Assembly: GCF_001544315.1 (NCBI RefSeq)
Contig: NZ_BCQG01000001.1
Location: 1 to 64,000 of the forward strand
From: Geobacillus jurassicus NBRC 107829
GTDB lineage: Bacteria; Bacillota; Bacilli; Bacillales; Anoxybacillaceae
Length of the DNA: 64,000 nucleotides
Reading direction: 5' to 3'
The position numbers and the translations under genes are program-made. Numbering within the stretch: position 1 is the first letter of the stretch; every line of letters starts with the position of its first letter. Shown piece after piece: positions 35,628 through 45,035 of this stretch. The notes beneath the pieces are model-generated. The model searched no databases. It worked only from the letters and a program-made list of their open reading frames with translations, and was not told the origin of the DNA.

Positions 35628-35875
35628 CTACTGCATCCATTGCCAATAGAGGAACAGCTCCGCCGCCAATAGCGGCAAACCAAATCGAAATCGGCGGTGG
35701 CGCATTTTATGGCGGAATAGATACATTCCGGCCGCCGAACCGATGGCACCGCCAACCAACGAAAGCAGCCAAAGCGTCCGCTCGGCGATGCGAAGCCGAC
35801 GGCGCTTCGCCTTATATTTGTCAAGCCCCATCACAAAAAAGCGAGAAGGTTGATCACTATCCCGTATTGTATCAT
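35628..35875 (-). pseudogene. ysdA: DUF1294 membrane protein YsdA, frameshifted
   Basis: The ysdA product should be about 82 residues with an N-terminal helix. From ATG at 35873-35875 the frame reads MIQYGIVINLLAFL and stops at TGA. The rest of the protein, MGLDKYKAKRRRLRIAERTL...GMYLFRHKMRHRRF, lies one frame away from 35831. One more T in the run of six at 35835-35840 restores INLLAFFVMGLDKYKAK, the normal DUF1294 sequence. So either a true single-base deletion or a homopolymer sequence error. Confidence 0.85.
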
Positions 35876-35896
35876 ATCGATCCCTTTCCTTGATAA

Positions 35897-35931
35897 GAAA
35901 AACGGCCACCCCAATTCAGGATGGCCATCGT
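35897..35931 (-). terminator. Terminator of infC-rpmI-rplT
   Basis: GATGGCCATCC pairs with GGGGTGGCCG around TGAATT, followed on the minus strand by TTTTTC. It lies just after the rplT stop. Confidence 0.8.
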
Positions 35932-35933
35932 TG

Positions 35934-36293
35934 TTACTTATTCAAGTTGGCTTTTGCCAAATCGGCGAGTTGGGCGAATGCCGCTTGGTCGTTCACCGCC
36001 AAGTCGGCGAGCATTTTCCGGTTCACTTCGACGCCCGCTAATTTCAAGCCGTGCATGAGGCGGCTGTAGGACAAGCCGTTTTGGCGGGCCGCCGCGTTGA
36101 TGCGGGCAATCCACAACTTCCGGAAGTCGCGCTTCCGTTGACGGCGGTCGCGATACGCGTACATGAGCGATTTCATCACTTGTTGGTTGGCCACTCTATA
36201 TAACGCGTGTTTCGCGCCGAAATAGCCTTTTGCGAGTTTTAGCACTTTTTTGCGACGTCTGCGCGTCACTGGTCCACCTTTTACGCGTGGCAT
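35934..36293 (-). CDS. rplT: 50S ribosomal protein L20
   Basis: L20 of 119 residues, an early 50S assembly protein and, in Bacilli, the autogenous repressor of its own operon. [20 protein letters not shown] and [20 protein letters not shown] are diagnostic. Last gene of the infC operon. Confidence 0.98.
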   Translation of the reverse strand: MPRVKGGPVTRRRRKKVLKLAKGYFGAKHALYRVANQQVMKSLMYAYRDRRQRKRDFRKLWIARINAAARQNGLSYSRLMHGLKLAGVEVNRKMLADLAVNDQAAFAQLADLAKANLNK

Positions 36294-36318
36294 AATCGTT
36301 CCCTCCTATAGTCGGTCG

Positions 36319-36519
36319 TTATTTCAAGTTGTCGAGCATTTGGCGGATGCGTTTGAAATCGCCAGGCGAGACGAGCGTCGCTTTGCGGAGATGACGTTTT
36401 TGTTTTTTCGTTTTATTGGCAAACAAGTGGCTCGTATACGCATGGCCGCGTTTTAATTTGCCGCTCGCCGTTTTTTTGAACCGTTTCGCCGAGCCGCGGT
36501 GAGTTTTCATTTTTGGCAT
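36319..36519 (-). CDS. rpmI: 50S ribosomal protein L35
   Basis: L35 of 66 residues: [20 protein letters not shown] and [20 protein letters not shown]. Between infC and rplT, ATG after GGAGG. Confidence 0.98.
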   Translation of the reverse strand: MPKMKTHRGSAKRFKKTASGKLKRGHAYTSHLFANKTKKQKRHLRKATLVSPGDFKRIRQMLDNLK

Positions 36520-36531
36520 CGTAGTTCCTCC

Positions 36532-37050
36532 TTACTTGTTGTCGTTTTTCGGTGCGAGCACTAAAAACATGTTGCGCCCGTCCATTTTCGGCGCCGTTTC
36601 GACGACGGCAATGTCGGCGCACGCTTCCGAGAAGCGGTCAAGGACGCGCTGCCCGATTTCTTTATGGGTGATCGCCCGCCCTTTAAAGCGGATCGTTGCC
36701 TTCACTTTATCGCCTTTTTCGAGAAACTTGCGCGCGTTGCGGAGCTTCGTGTTGAAATCATGCTCTTCGATCGTCGGGCTGAGGCGCACCTCTTTGACGT
36801 TGATCACTTTTTGCTTTTTGCGCGCTTCTTTTTCTTTCTTCTGCTGCTCGAAGCGGAATTTGCCGTAGTCCATGATGCGGCAAACGGGCGGTTTGGCGTT
36901 CGGTGCGACAAGCACAAGGTCCAAATTGCGTCTTGCCGCAATCTCAAGCGCTTCCTGCTTCGACTTGATGCCAAGCTGTTCGCCGTTTTGGTCGATCAAG
37001 CGCACTTCCCGGGCACGAATTTGTTCGTTGATGATAAAATCTTTGCTAAT
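36532..37050 (-). CDS. infC: Translation initiation factor IF-3
   Basis: IF-3, 172 residues, prevents premature subunit joining and proofreads initiation. The sequence [20 protein letters not shown] to [12 protein letters not shown] matches the Geobacillus stearothermophilus factor. There is no ATG or GTG near the protein start. The start is ATT, the rare AUU codon known for infC, with GGAGG 9 bases before it; the preceding codon is also ATT. IF-3 discriminates against AUU, so the start itself implies autoregulation. Confidence 0.96.
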   Translation of the reverse strand: MSKDFIINEQIRAREVRLIDQNGEQLGIKSKQEALEIAARRNLDLVLVAPNAKPPVCRIMDYGKFRFEQQKKEKEARKKQKVINVKEVRLSPTIEEHDFNTKLRNARKFLEKGDKVKATIRFKGRAITHKEIGQRVLDRFSEACADIAVVETAPKMDGRNMFLVLAPKNDNK

Positions 37051-37263
37051 AATGAGCCACCTCCAAGGTTTTTTCCGACTGGCTTGTTTGCCGGCAGAGC
37101 CCCACTTCCAGCCAAAAAAAGCGCGGATGCACAAAGCACCCGCGCAGTACGTCCTTACACTCGCATTGACGAACTGTAACAACCTGCCAACAGCCGTCTT
37201 GGCGTCGGCCAGGTGAGAAGCGGGGTGCTTCTGCTTTTGTTACAAACAAGCAATCATTCCACT
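37051..37263 (-). promoter_or_regulatory. L20-type leader with attenuator upstream of infC
   Basis: About 200 bases of untranslated minus-strand leader precede infC. Near its end GCGCGGGTGC pairs with GCATCCGCGC and is followed by TTTTTTT (37114-37146), a complete terminator. In B. subtilis L20 binding to this leader causes premature termination. The upstream part contains several GC-rich segments consistent with the L20-binding pseudoknot, which I infer rather than prove. Confidence 0.8.
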
Positions 37264-37269
37264 CTATAC

Positions 37270-37298
37270 AATATACCACCTTGGCAATGGCATGTCAA
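37270..37298 (-). promoter_or_regulatory. infC operon promoter, proximal
   Basis: Minus strand TTGACA (37293-37298), 17 bases, TATATT (37270-37275). Confidence 0.85.
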
Positions 37299-37329
37299 GG
37301 AGCGGCTCTTGATAAACACAACGTCCTTT

Positions 37330-37358
37330 ATTATAGCGGATTGACGTCGAATTGGCAA
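37330..37358 (-). promoter_or_regulatory. infC operon promoter, distal
   Basis: Minus strand TTGCCA (37353-37358), 17 bases, TATAAT (37330-37335), 60 bases upstream of the proximal promoter. The remaining bases up to the thrS stop (37359-37498) show no gene. Confidence 0.75.
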
Positions 37359-37498
37359 GAGAAAATTTTTTATCGTTCCTCGCGGCGCGAAATTCCGCTG
37401 TTTTCCCTTCTCTTGAACCGCTCATGACTTTGGCCATCGCCGTCGTTTTTTCCTTCAGTCTGCCAGTTGCACTCGAGTTTCGCCTGTTGGCTGTTTCA

Positions 37499-39454
37499 TT
37501 ATGCTTTCCCAGATCTTGTCCGTTTTTCCCGCACATCGTCAGCGAGCAAGGCAGCAAACTCATCAAGCCCCATCGTCCGGCTCTCTTTTTCGCCGTAGCG
37601 GCGGACGTTGACCGCCTGCTCGGACACTTCTTTGTCGCCGACAACAAGCATATACGGGATTTTTTGCATTTGCGCTTCGCGAATTTTATAGCCGATTTTT
37701 TCGTCCCGCTCGTCCACTTCGACGCGGAAGCCGTTTTCTTTCAGCAACCGCTGCACCTCATACGCATAATCGAGATGCGCCTCCGGCGACACCGGAATCA
37801 CTTTCACTTGAACCGGGGCGAGCCATGTCGGGAACGCGCCTTTATACTCCTCGATGAGGAACGCGACAAACCGCTCCATCGTCGAGACGACGCCGCGATG
37901 GATGACAACCGGGCGATGCGGTTTGCCGTCTTCGCCGATGTACGTCAAATCAAACCGCTCAGGCAAAAGGAAGTCCAGCTGGACAGTGGAGAGCGTTTCG
38001 TCCTTGCCGAGCGCTGTGCGCACTTGCACATCGAGCTTCGGCCCGTAAAACGCCGCTTCCCCTTCTGCTTCGTAATAGTCAAGCCCAAGCTCGTCCATCG
38101 CCTCACGCAGCATGCGCTGGGCTTTCTCCCACATTTCATCGTCGTCGTAATATTTTTCTTTGTCATGCGGATCGCGGTACGACAAGCGGAACGAGTATTC
38201 CTCAATGCCAAAATCCTTGTACACTTCCAAAATCAAGTTGACGACGCGCTTAAACTCTTCTTTGATTTGGTCCGGGCGCACGAAAATGTGGGCGTCGTTG
38301 AGCGTCATGCCGCGGACGCGCTGCAGGCCGGTGAGCGCTCCAGACATTTCATAGCGGTGCATCGTGCCGAGCTCGGCGATGCGAATCGGCAGCTCGCGGT
38401 AGCTGTGCAGCTTGCTTTTGTAAATCATCATATGGTGCGGGCAGTTCATCGGACGAAGCACGAGCTGTTCGTTATCCATCTCCATCGGCGGGAACATGTT
38501 TTCTTTGTAATGATCCCAATGGCCTGATGTTTTATACAGCTCGACGCTGCCGAGCACCGGCGTGTACACATGGTCGTAGCCAAGCGCGACTTCTTTGTCG
38601 ACAATGTACCGCTCAATGATGCGGCGGATCGTCGCCCCTTTCGGCAGCCAAAGCGGCAGCCCTTGTCCGACTTGTTGCGATGTCGTAAACAGCTCGAGCT
38701 CTTTGCCGAGCTTCCGATGGTCGCGCTCTTTCGCTTCTTCGAGCAGGCGCAAATAACGGTCCAAGTCTTCCTTTTTGAAAAAGGCGGTGCCATAGATGCG
38801 CTGCAGCATTTTGTTGTTGCTGTCGCCGCGCCAATAGGCGCCGGAGATGCTGAGCAGCTTGAACTCTTTGATTTTTCCGGTCGACGGCACGTGCACGCCG
38901 CGGCAAAGGTCGAAAAACTCGCCCTGCTCATAAATGGAAATCGTTTCGCCTTCCGGAATGTCGTTGATGAGCTCCAATTTCAGCTCATCGCCGATGTCTT
39001 CATACAGACGAATGGCTTCTTCGCGGCTCACTTCTTTGCGGACGATGTCCAAATTTTCTTTGACAATCTTGCGCATTTCCGCTTCGATTTTCGGGAGGTC
39101 GTCCGGCGTCAGCTTATGCTCCATGTCGATATCATAGTAAAAGCCGTTTTCAATGACCGGACCGACGCCAAGCTTGACGTTGGCATACAGCCGTTTGATC
39201 GCCTGCGCCATTAAATGGGCGGTGCTATGGCGCAAAATGTCAAGCGCCTCCGGCATGTCTTGGGTGATGATGACAAGCTCGCCGTCTTCCTGAAGCGGCG
39301 TGCGCAAATCGACGAACCGCCCGTTGAGTTTCCCGGCGATCGCTTTTTTCTTCAGCCCCGGGCTGATCGAGGCGGCGATGTCTTCCGTCGTTGTTCCGCG
39401 CGAAAACTCCTTTTCCGCCCCGTCCGGGAACGTAATGCGAATCACATCTGGCAT
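37499..39454 (-). CDS. thrS: Threonine--tRNA ligase
   Basis: ThrRS of 651 residues. TGS domain at about 1-62 ([20 protein letters not shown]), editing domain with [14 protein letters not shown] and the C-terminal half of the site near [10 protein letters not shown], class II core with zinc ligand Cys in [12 protein letters not shown] and motif 2 [15 protein letters not shown], and anticodon-binding domain ([16 protein letters not shown]). ATG follows AAGGAGTG. A Thr T-box leader precedes it. Confidence 0.97.
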   Translation of the reverse strand: MPDVIRITFPDGAEKEFSRGTTTEDIAASISPGLKKKAIAGKLNGRFVDLRTPLQEDGELVIITQDMPEALDILRHSTAHLMAQAIKRLYANVKLGVGPVIENGFYYDIDMEHKLTPDDLPKIEAEMRKIVKENLDIVRKEVSREEAIRLYEDIGDELKLELINDIPEGETISIYEQGEFFDLCRGVHVPSTGKIKEFKLLSISGAYWRGDSNNKMLQRIYGTAFFKKEDLDRYLRLLEEAKERDHRKLGKELELFTTSQQVGQGLPLWLPKGATIRRIIERYIVDKEVALGYDHVYTPVLGSVELYKTSGHWDHYKENMFPPMEMDNEQLVLRPMNCPHHMMIYKSKLHSYRELPIRIAELGTMHRYEMSGALTGLQRVRGMTLNDAHIFVRPDQIKEEFKRVVNLILEVYKDFGIEEYSFRLSYRDPHDKEKYYDDDEMWEKAQRMLREAMDELGLDYYEAEGEAAFYGPKLDVQVRTALGKDETLSTVQLDFLLPERFDLTYIGEDGKPHRPVVIHRGVVSTMERFVAFLIEEYKGAFPTWLAPVQVKVIPVSPEAHLDYAYEVQRLLKENGFRVEVDERDEKIGYKIREAQMQKIPYMLVVGDKEVSEQAVNVRRYGEKESRTMGLDEFAALLADDVREKRTRSGKA

Positions 39455-39479
39455 CGGTAATCACTCCTTTGTCATGATG

Positions 39480-39743
39480 AAAAATAAAAAAACTCCTCCC
39501 TCACAAAGGGACGAGTTTTCGTCGTGGTTCCACCCTTCTTCCCATGGCGGCATCGCGCCATGGCTCAACAAGAATAACGGCTGTGCACCGGCGGCAACTA
39601 CTGGACGTCGCGTTCGCTGCCGCAGCTCTGAGGGGGTAAGCGCATTTTTCGTGTTAGGAAGGTTCCAGCCGCTGCCTTCCCTCTCTGGAAACCGTAAAAA
39701 TGCGCCCGTGTCCTCATCATTGCTTGTTTTCGTTCATTTTCAT
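39480..39743 (-). ncRNA. T-box leader of thrS
   Basis: Minus strand core GGGTGGAACCACG, then the terminator AAAACTCGTCCCTTTGTGAG...GAGTTTTTTT (39484-39515). Stem I contains GGCTGGAACCTTCC, giving ACC (Thr) as the likely specifier. It fills the gap between ytxC and thrS. Confidence 0.92.
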
Positions 39744-39749
39744 GACGAC

Positions 39750-39778
39750 ATTATAGCGAAAACAGCCAGAAAAATCAA
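39750..39778 (-). promoter_or_regulatory. thrS promoter
   Basis: Minus strand TTGATT (39773-39778), 17 bases, TATAAT (39750-39755). The -35 overlaps the ytxC stop. Confidence 0.8.
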
Positions 39779-40650
39779 GCTTCTCCCCCATTTCCGACGT
39801 TGGCGGCAAACGGACGGAAGAAATCGGCGCGTCGATGAAGGCGAAGCCGTTCTTGAAACACGTTTTGCAATGTTTGCACCATGCCGTCATCCGGATCATC
39901 GGTGTACAGCTCGATTTCTGCTGGTGCAAGCGACACGAGCGGCGCCAGTACGGATGAGTCGATGTACATCGGTTGGCTGACGACGAGATGGCGGTCAACC
40001 GCCTGTTTCACCTCATCGGCTGACAGCTGACGCCGCTCGCTGTCGTAAAAGATGAACTGCGGCGGATCATGCACCAAATACAGGCTCGGCCATTGCGGCG
40101 CCCGGACAGCCAAGCAGTCGCGCAGCATTTGCACAAAATTTTGATACTCCTGCTCGAGCTTGTATTCATCAATCGCCAGTTCGACATAATGCTGGAGGCG
40201 CTCCATGTACGGCTTCAGCCGGAACGTAACAAACGAGGAAAACGAAAACGACAAGCCGTCGCGCAAAAAGGAAGCGAAAGCGTCGCGCAACATCGCTGTG
40301 CGCGAGGCGGCAAACGCCGCGCTTTTCCGGTAATCGCGCCGCTCGCCGTCCAAAAACGAATGAGCGAGGGCCAAAATTTGCTGTTGCTCTTCGACGTCGC
40401 GGAAATAAAAAACATTGGCAATGATGGATAGCAGCAGCCGGTCTTCCATCACCTCTTGCATAAACGCCGTCATAGCCGGTATGATATGCGCCTCAAGCAC
40501 ATGCTTCTCTTCGCCGTGTATGTAAACCGCCACGGTTTTGTGTCCGTCATAAGCGGCATGAAACAGCGGACCGTCATCCGGTTGCCGGTGATGCAGCAGC
40601 CAAACGAATTTTTCCGCCTCGCTTGCCTCGTCAAAATGGATTTCGATCAC
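39775..40650 (-). CDS. ytxC: YtxC-like sporulation protein
   Basis: A 291-residue cytosolic protein matching B. subtilis YtxC in length and position between dnaI and thrS. Conserved-looking segments are FLRDGLSFSFSSFVTFRLKP and ELAIDEYKLEQEYQNFVQML. It is linked to sporulation in Bacilli, but its biochemical role is unknown. No motif shows an enzymatic function. Confidence 0.82.
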   Translation of the reverse strand: MIEIHFDEASEAEKFVWLLHHRQPDDGPLFHAAYDGHKTVAVYIHGEEKHVLEAHIIPAMTAFMQEVMEDRLLLSIIANVFYFRDVEEQQQILALAHSFLDGERRDYRKSAAFAASRTAMLRDAFASFLRDGLSFSFSSFVTFRLKPYMERLQHYVELAIDEYKLEQEYQNFVQMLRDCLAVRAPQWPSLYLVHDPPQFIFYDSERRQLSADEVKQAVDRHLVVSQPMYIDSSVLAPLVSLAPAEIELYTDDPDDGMVQTLQNVFQERLRLHRRADFFRPFAANVGNGGEA

Positions 40651-40792
40651 CCGCTGTCCCCCCTTTGGTTTGAAAGGAATGCTTGGTTTATATATATGGG
40701 GGCAACCGGCTGTTTAGACTAAAAAAGCGCAAAACAGGCGAACAGAAACGAAACAATAACCAAGCTGTCCGACGAGCGGCGGGCGCTGGCGC

Positions 40793-40825
40793 GCAAAAAA
40801 ACGGCGCCTGAATCAAGCGCCGTTC
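40793..40825 (-). terminator. Terminator after dnaI
   Basis: AACGGCGC pairs with GCGCCGTT around TTGATTCAG, followed on the minus strand by TTTTTG. Confidence 0.85.
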
Positions 40826-40843
40826 GTTCGTTGACGCCGACCG

Positions 40844-41776
40844 CTATTGCCGGCGGTTCGGCCCGGTAATTTCGATCGGATAGGCCAAATAGCGGATCCG
40901 TTCCATAATGCGCGCCGCTTTCACCTTCTCTTCTTCGCCGCGCTGCGAATACGTCAAATGGTGGGCGAGCTGCTGCATATCAAAGTTCGATGTAAAAAAC
41001 GTCGGCAAGTTTTCAAACATTCGGTATTGCAAGATCGGACCGAGCACATCATCGCGCACCCAGCTTGACATCGCCTCCGCCCCGAGGTCATCGAGCATAA
41101 GCACTGGCACTTTTTTGATATAATCGAGCTTTTCGTTCATCGTCTGGTCTTGAAGAGAATGTTTCATCTCGCGAAACAGCTCTGGCACGTAGACGATCAG
41201 CGACGGGACGTTTCGCTTCGCCAGCTCGTTGGCGATCGCTCCAAGCAAATATGTTTTGCCCACCCCAAACGATCCGTGCAAATACAAGCCTTTCATTTTT
41301 TTCCCTGGCTCGTATTCCGCCACAAACCGCTCGGCAAACCGGATCGCTTTAATCCGTCCGTCGTCATTGAGATCGACGTCAGAGAGCGAAGCCCGCAAAA
41401 TTTCACGCGGCATGAACATGCTTTGAATGAGCGACTCTTGCCGCTTCCTCTCGTCGTATTGCACTTTTTTCGGGCAACGGTCGTACTCAACGTCGATCCT
41501 TCCGCCGTTGATCACCAAATTTGGATGGTACCCGGGCAACATGTTTGGACACCGCTCAAGCCCCGGACATTGGCGGCAATTTCCGTGTTGCTCGATAAAT
41601 TCGTACAGCTTCATCAAGCTCCCATCGACCGCATCCGCCGACAGCTGCTGCTTGTGCGCCTGCAAAAACGACTGCACGTCCGGATGCTCCAAAATGTAGC
41701 GCTTCATTTGTTCGTAGCGTTGTTTAAACCGTTGATTGCCAAGCAACCGTTGCAATAGGTGATTGACTCGTTCCAT
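40844..41776 (-). CDS. dnaI: Primosomal protein DnaI (helicase loader)
   Basis: DnaI, 310 residues, loads the replicative helicase DnaC in Bacilli. The N-terminal domain carries a zinc site (CRQCPGLERCPN); the C-terminal AAA+ domain has Walker A GSFGVGKTYL, Walker B VLMLDDLGAE and the arginine-finger region at its end. ATG follows GAGGG. Directly behind dnaB, as in B. subtilis. Confidence 0.96.
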   Translation of the reverse strand: MERVNHLLQRLLGNQRFKQRYEQMKRYILEHPDVQSFLQAHKQQLSADAVDGSLMKLYEFIEQHGNCRQCPGLERCPNMLPGYHPNLVINGGRIDVEYDRCPKKVQYDERKRQESLIQSMFMPREILRASLSDVDLNDDGRIKAIRFAERFVAEYEPGKKMKGLYLHGSFGVGKTYLLGAIANELAKRNVPSLIVYVPELFREMKHSLQDQTMNEKLDYIKKVPVLMLDDLGAEAMSSWVRDDVLGPILQYRMFENLPTFFTSNFDMQQLAHHLTYSQRGEEEKVKAARIMERIRYLAYPIEITGPNRRQ

Positions 41777-41787
41777 GGCTTTTCCCT

Positions 41788-43173
41788 CTACGATTCATCA
41801 CGGTATTTTTTCAGCCGCTCCTCGAGCTCTTTACGCGCCTGTTCGACGTCAAAATCATCATCCTCCGGCTGGCTGTAGTCCATGTTCAGCCAGTCCGGAA
41901 CGATTTCCGTGCGCACGACTTTGCGCACCGTCCGCGTTCCTTTTTCCTTTTCGTTCGCCCAGTTTTGGTACGTCTTCGCCTCTTCTTTCGCCAGTTCCAT
42001 CGCTTCTTTCACCGTTCGCACTTTTTTGCGCGCCCAATGGCTGGCGATTTTTTCGACATATTTTTTCGATAGCTTCATATTCGTTCGCAGCATGACGTAA
42101 TAAATGAGCACGTTGACAACCCCTGGAAGCAGCTGCTGCTGGAACATAATATCTTCGATCAACTGCAAATCGGCAAGCGACGGCTCAACGCCGCCTGAGA
42201 TTTCCTTGAGCAGCTGGCGCGGGGAAATCGTTTCCAGCTGCTTCATCAGCTGCTCCTCTTTTGTGCGCGGTTTGACGTGCTCCATCGTCCGGTAGGCGAG
42301 CGGCTGCACTCGCTCGACAAGGCGCGGCTCGACACCGCCATGCTCAAGCTCATACCACTCGCGCGCCGCCTGGCGCAGCGCGTCAATATCAATATGGTAC
42401 GCCGGGTCGATGACACCGAGAACGATTTTTTGCATCTCAAGCGGCGGGATGCCGTACAAAAACGCGAGCTTTTTGATCGCTTCTTTCACTTTCGCCGTGA
42501 CAGCCCGGCGCGGCACAAGCTGTTTGGACAGCCCGGCAAAAAACAGTTCAAAGTCAAATACATCATCATCGAGTGCATACGACGCCTCATCCCGCCCAGT
42601 ATGCTCGTTTCCTCCTAAAGGAACGGGTCCGTCTTCTTCACTGAAGCCAGCGACGATTTGTTCCGCGGGCACGGCCGAAAACACGTCGGAAAACGACCGC
42701 GTCACCGGAGTGAACTTCGTTTCGTCAATGAACGGACGGGCAAACACGTTGCTCAGCTGGATAAACAAGCGGCGGCCGACTTGTCGGCGCAAAAAAACGC
42801 TCAGCATCTCGTCGCGGAAAAACTGATCCGGCGCCAGCGGCGGACGCAGCTCATAAAGAAACAGCTTTGGTTCATCCACCTCTGGAGCGTGGACGTACGT
42901 GCTAAGCAGCCCAATTCCTTCGAGTTTCAACCGTTCGCTGTAAATGTCCGGCAGCCCGCACTGCATGAGCGCCATGAGCCGATGATGGGTCGCTTCTTGG
43001 CCGCCAAGCAACTCAAGCTCCCCCCAAAGCGTCATATAAAGCGCCAACGCCCGGCAGCCGATGAGCGGCTGGTAAAGCAGCGTCAGCACTTTTCGGTCCA
43101 CCTCATGCAACACGTCACGGCTTTGCACGGTATAACGGTCGACGGCAATCAGCTCTTTCCAATGGTGCTGCAT
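41788..43173 (-). CDS. dnaB: Replication initiation / membrane attachment protein DnaB
   Basis: The Bacillus-type DnaB, not the helicase. It attaches to oriC with DnaD and helps DnaI load helicase. The 461-residue protein has the N-terminal winged-helix domain (VLTLLYQPLIGCRALALYMT) and the DnaB/DnaD C-terminal helical region (YVMLRTNMKLSKKYVEKIAS, then HWARKKVRTVKEAMELAKEE). I start at MQHHWKELIAVDRY with GGAAGGTCGGAG before it; 32 open codons upstream lack family similarity. Confidence 0.93.
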   Translation of the reverse strand: MQHHWKELIAVDRYTVQSRDVLHEVDRKVLTLLYQPLIGCRALALYMTLWGELELLGGQEATHHRLMALMQCGLPDIYSERLKLEGIGLLSTYVHAPEVDEPKLFLYELRPPLAPDQFFRDEMLSVFLRRQVGRRLFIQLSNVFARPFIDETKFTPVTRSFSDVFSAVPAEQIVAGFSEEDGPVPLGGNEHTGRDEASYALDDDVFDFELFFAGLSKQLVPRRAVTAKVKEAIKKLAFLYGIPPLEMQKIVLGVIDPAYHIDIDALRQAAREWYELEHGGVEPRLVERVQPLAYRTMEHVKPRTKEEQLMKQLETISPRQLLKEISGGVEPSLADLQLIEDIMFQQQLLPGVVNVLIYYVMLRTNMKLSKKYVEKIASHWARKKVRTVKEAMELAKEEAKTYQNWANEKEKGTRTVRKVVRTEIVPDWLNMDYSQPEDDDFDVEQARKELEERLKKYRDES

Positions 43174-43277
43174 CGCTCCGACCTTCCATTCCACCGTATT
43201 CGTTTCAAATCGGCTCTCTCCTTTCATGCCGAAAAGACGTTGAAAAAAGGGCTTGCCGCATGCCGCCAAAGCCCTTT

Positions 43278-43739
43278 TTACCGCTGCCCTTTTTTGATCA
43301 ACTCTTTCAGTTCTTCAATGAACACATTAATGTCTTTAAACTGCCGATAGACGGAAGCGAAACGGACATAAGCCACCTCATCGATGTGCGACAGGCGTTC
43401 CATCACCATTTCGCCGATCGTTTCGCTTTTCACTTCCGAGACGCCTTGGTTGCGCAGCTCGCGCTCGATTTCCTGCGTCACTTTTTCCAGCTCCTCGAGA
43501 GCCACCGGCCGCTTCTCGCACGCTTTGATCAAACCGCGCAAAATTTTCTCCCGGCTGAATTCTTCGCGCGTTCCCTCTTTTTTCACAACAATCAGCGGCG
43601 GCTCCTCGATCCGCTCAAACGTCGTAAACCGATAATGACACTGCTCGCACTCCCGCCGGCGGCGGATCGAACGCCCCTCTTCGACCGGGCGCGAGTCAAG
43701 CACGCGCGTGCCTTGATGATGGCATGACGGACATCGCAT
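43278..43739 (-). CDS. nrdR: Transcriptional repressor NrdR
   Basis: NrdR of 153 residues represses ribonucleotide reductase genes in response to (d)ATP. Zinc ribbon [17 protein letters not shown]...CEQCHYRF (residues 1-35) and the ATP-cone domain (about 47-135, [17 protein letters not shown]). The ATG is that of MRCPSC; 20 codons upstream are open. Co-directional with dnaB and dnaI. Confidence 0.96.
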   Translation of the reverse strand: MRCPSCHHQGTRVLDSRPVEEGRSIRRRRECEQCHYRFTTFERIEEPPLIVVKKEGTREEFSREKILRGLIKACEKRPVALEELEKVTQEIERELRNQGVSEVKSETIGEMVMERLSHIDEVAYVRFASVYRQFKDINVFIEELKELIKKGQR

Positions 43740-43806
43740 AGCATCCACTCCGTTTATCTTCTTATTTTCTATCATACCGGAATGGGCAGGAAGAGACAAG
43801 ATACAG

Positions 43807-44205
43807 TTAGCTATTCAGTCCAGAACCGATATATGGCAGGCAGACGTTCAACTTCCTGTACAAATCGAGAATGACCGCCCGGCTATGCCCAAAATCAAAC
43901 GGCAATAGCTTCGTGTCGGTCGTCACGGAAAAATCGACCGCCGTCTCAAACGGCCGCACGGAAATGACGGTGGCGACGATGAACAGCTTTTTGCCGCGCC
44001 GCGTTTGGGCGCAAATTTCCCCGCGCTCTTCGGAAACAGAAACGATCTCAGCGCCGGGCAGCGACGAGAGCAGCTCTTTGACGGCATCGATGACGGCGCG
44101 GTTCGTCGCTTTGTAATAATGGCTCCTTAGCTCTTCATCTTCATGATTTTCCCGCGTTTCACAATGGTTTGTGAAGGTGTATTTTAGTTTTTTCCACATG
44201 CTCAT
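43807..44205 (-). CDS. Conserved cytosolic protein, function unknown
   Basis: A 132-residue soluble protein that I do not recognise. It has [20 protein letters not shown], a mixed alpha-beta pattern ([40 protein letters not shown]) and a [17 protein letters not shown] end. ATG ([11 protein letters not shown]) follows GGGAG; a GTG two codons earlier is possible. Between nrdR and speD. No signal peptide or membrane segment. Confidence 0.75.
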   Translation of the reverse strand: MSMWKKLKYTFTNHCETRENHEDEELRSHYYKATNRAVIDAVKELLSSLPGAEIVSVSEERGEICAQTRRGKKLFIVATVISVRPFETAVDFSVTTDTKLLPFDFGHSRAVILDLYRKLNVCLPYIGSGLNS

Positions 44206-44331
44206 TGCCACGTCTCCCTAGCTCATTCTTTTTCTTCCATCATACCATGATTTTCGCCGCCGTTGTACCGCCGAAGGCGCAAAAAAAGGAGCGTTTTGCC
44301 TACGCTCCTTTTGGCTTCATCATTATACCAA

Positions 44332-44706
44332 TTACAGCGCTTGCGCCTTTTTCACTTCAATCGGGCGCATGCCGCGCGGAAGTTCAATCGTTTCCCGCGT
44401 TTGCGCGCCAAGCATTTCCGCGATGTAATCGGCGGCAATCGTCGGGTCTAAATGGCCGCATGTATACACATCAATGCTCGCATAGCCGTGTTCGGGAAAC
44501 GTATGAATCGTCAAATGCGATTCCGAAATAATGACGACTCCGCTTACGCCTTGCGGAGCGAATTTATGGAACGCCACTTCGCGAATCTCCGCTCCCGACT
44601 TTAACGCGGCGTCAACGAACGTTTTTTCAATAAAATCAATATCATTCAGTTTGTCAAAGTCGCATCCCCAAAGTTCCGAGATAACGTGACGACCCATCGT
44701 ATCCAT
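44332..44706 (-). CDS. speD: S-adenosylmethionine decarboxylase proenzyme
   Basis: SpeD makes decarboxylated AdoMet for spermidine synthesis. The 124-residue proenzyme self-cleaves at the Glu-Ser bond in [20 protein letters not shown] to form its pyruvoyl group; the catalytic His and Cys (VYTCGHLDP) are present. ATG is preceded by AAAGGGGG. It lies downstream of gapB, but with its own promoter and a long leader. Confidence 0.96.
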   Translation of the reverse strand: MDTMGRHVISELWGCDFDKLNDIDFIEKTFVDAALKSGAEIREVAFHKFAPQGVSGVVIISESHLTIHTFPEHGYASIDVYTCGHLDPTIAADYIAEMLGAQTRETIELPRGMRPIEVKKAQAL

Positions 44707-44867
44707 GAAAAGAATCCCCCTTTAACCAATTTTCTCAAACAAATAAAAAAACAAAAGGTGAGTTGCAAAATGGCATGTATAACTACCACGGGGGAAAGTT
44801 AGTCCTAAGAGGTCCTAACCCTTTAAGTAGTCACATTACCCTTGCCGTTAAGAAGTTCACGAGACAT
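44707..44867 (-). promoter_or_regulatory. Long 5' leader of speD, possibly structured
   Basis: About 155 untranslated bases precede speD. On the minus strand GTTAGGACC-TCTTA-GGACTAAC folds into a hairpin with a GTTAG/CTAAC outer stem. There is no convincing terminator or upstream frame, and I do not recognise a known riboswitch class. Confidence 0.4.
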
Positions 44868-44896
44868 AGTATACTTTGTTTAGTTTTTTTTTGCAA
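44868..44896 (-). promoter_or_regulatory. speD promoter
   Basis: Minus strand TTGCAA (44891-44896), 17 bases, TATACT (44868-44873). Confidence 0.75.
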
Positions 44897-44930
44897 CAGG
44901 CTTTTTTAATTTTTTTTGCATGAAAAAGAG

Positions 44931-45005
44931 AAAAGCGCCCACGCCTGCGCCGCGGCCCGATCCGTTTGTGCGGATCACAGGCCGCAGCGCGGGCGGCGCG
45001 CTTTA
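44931..45005 (-). terminator. Terminator of gapB
   Basis: A long GC-rich imperfect hairpin (GCGCGCCGCC...GGGCCGCGG, ending GGCGTGGGCGC) is followed on the minus strand by TTTTCTCTTTTT. It separates gapB from the speD promoter. Confidence 0.75.
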
Positions 45006-45035
45006 TATCGGACCGCCGCCAAGGCGGCGCGTCCG

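Noticed and set aside
36532-37182. A longer IF-3 beginning 44 residues upstream of the ATT codon
   Set aside because: The extension is unlike any IF-3, lies in the leader and attenuator, and has no ribosome-binding site, while ATT has GGAGG at good spacing.
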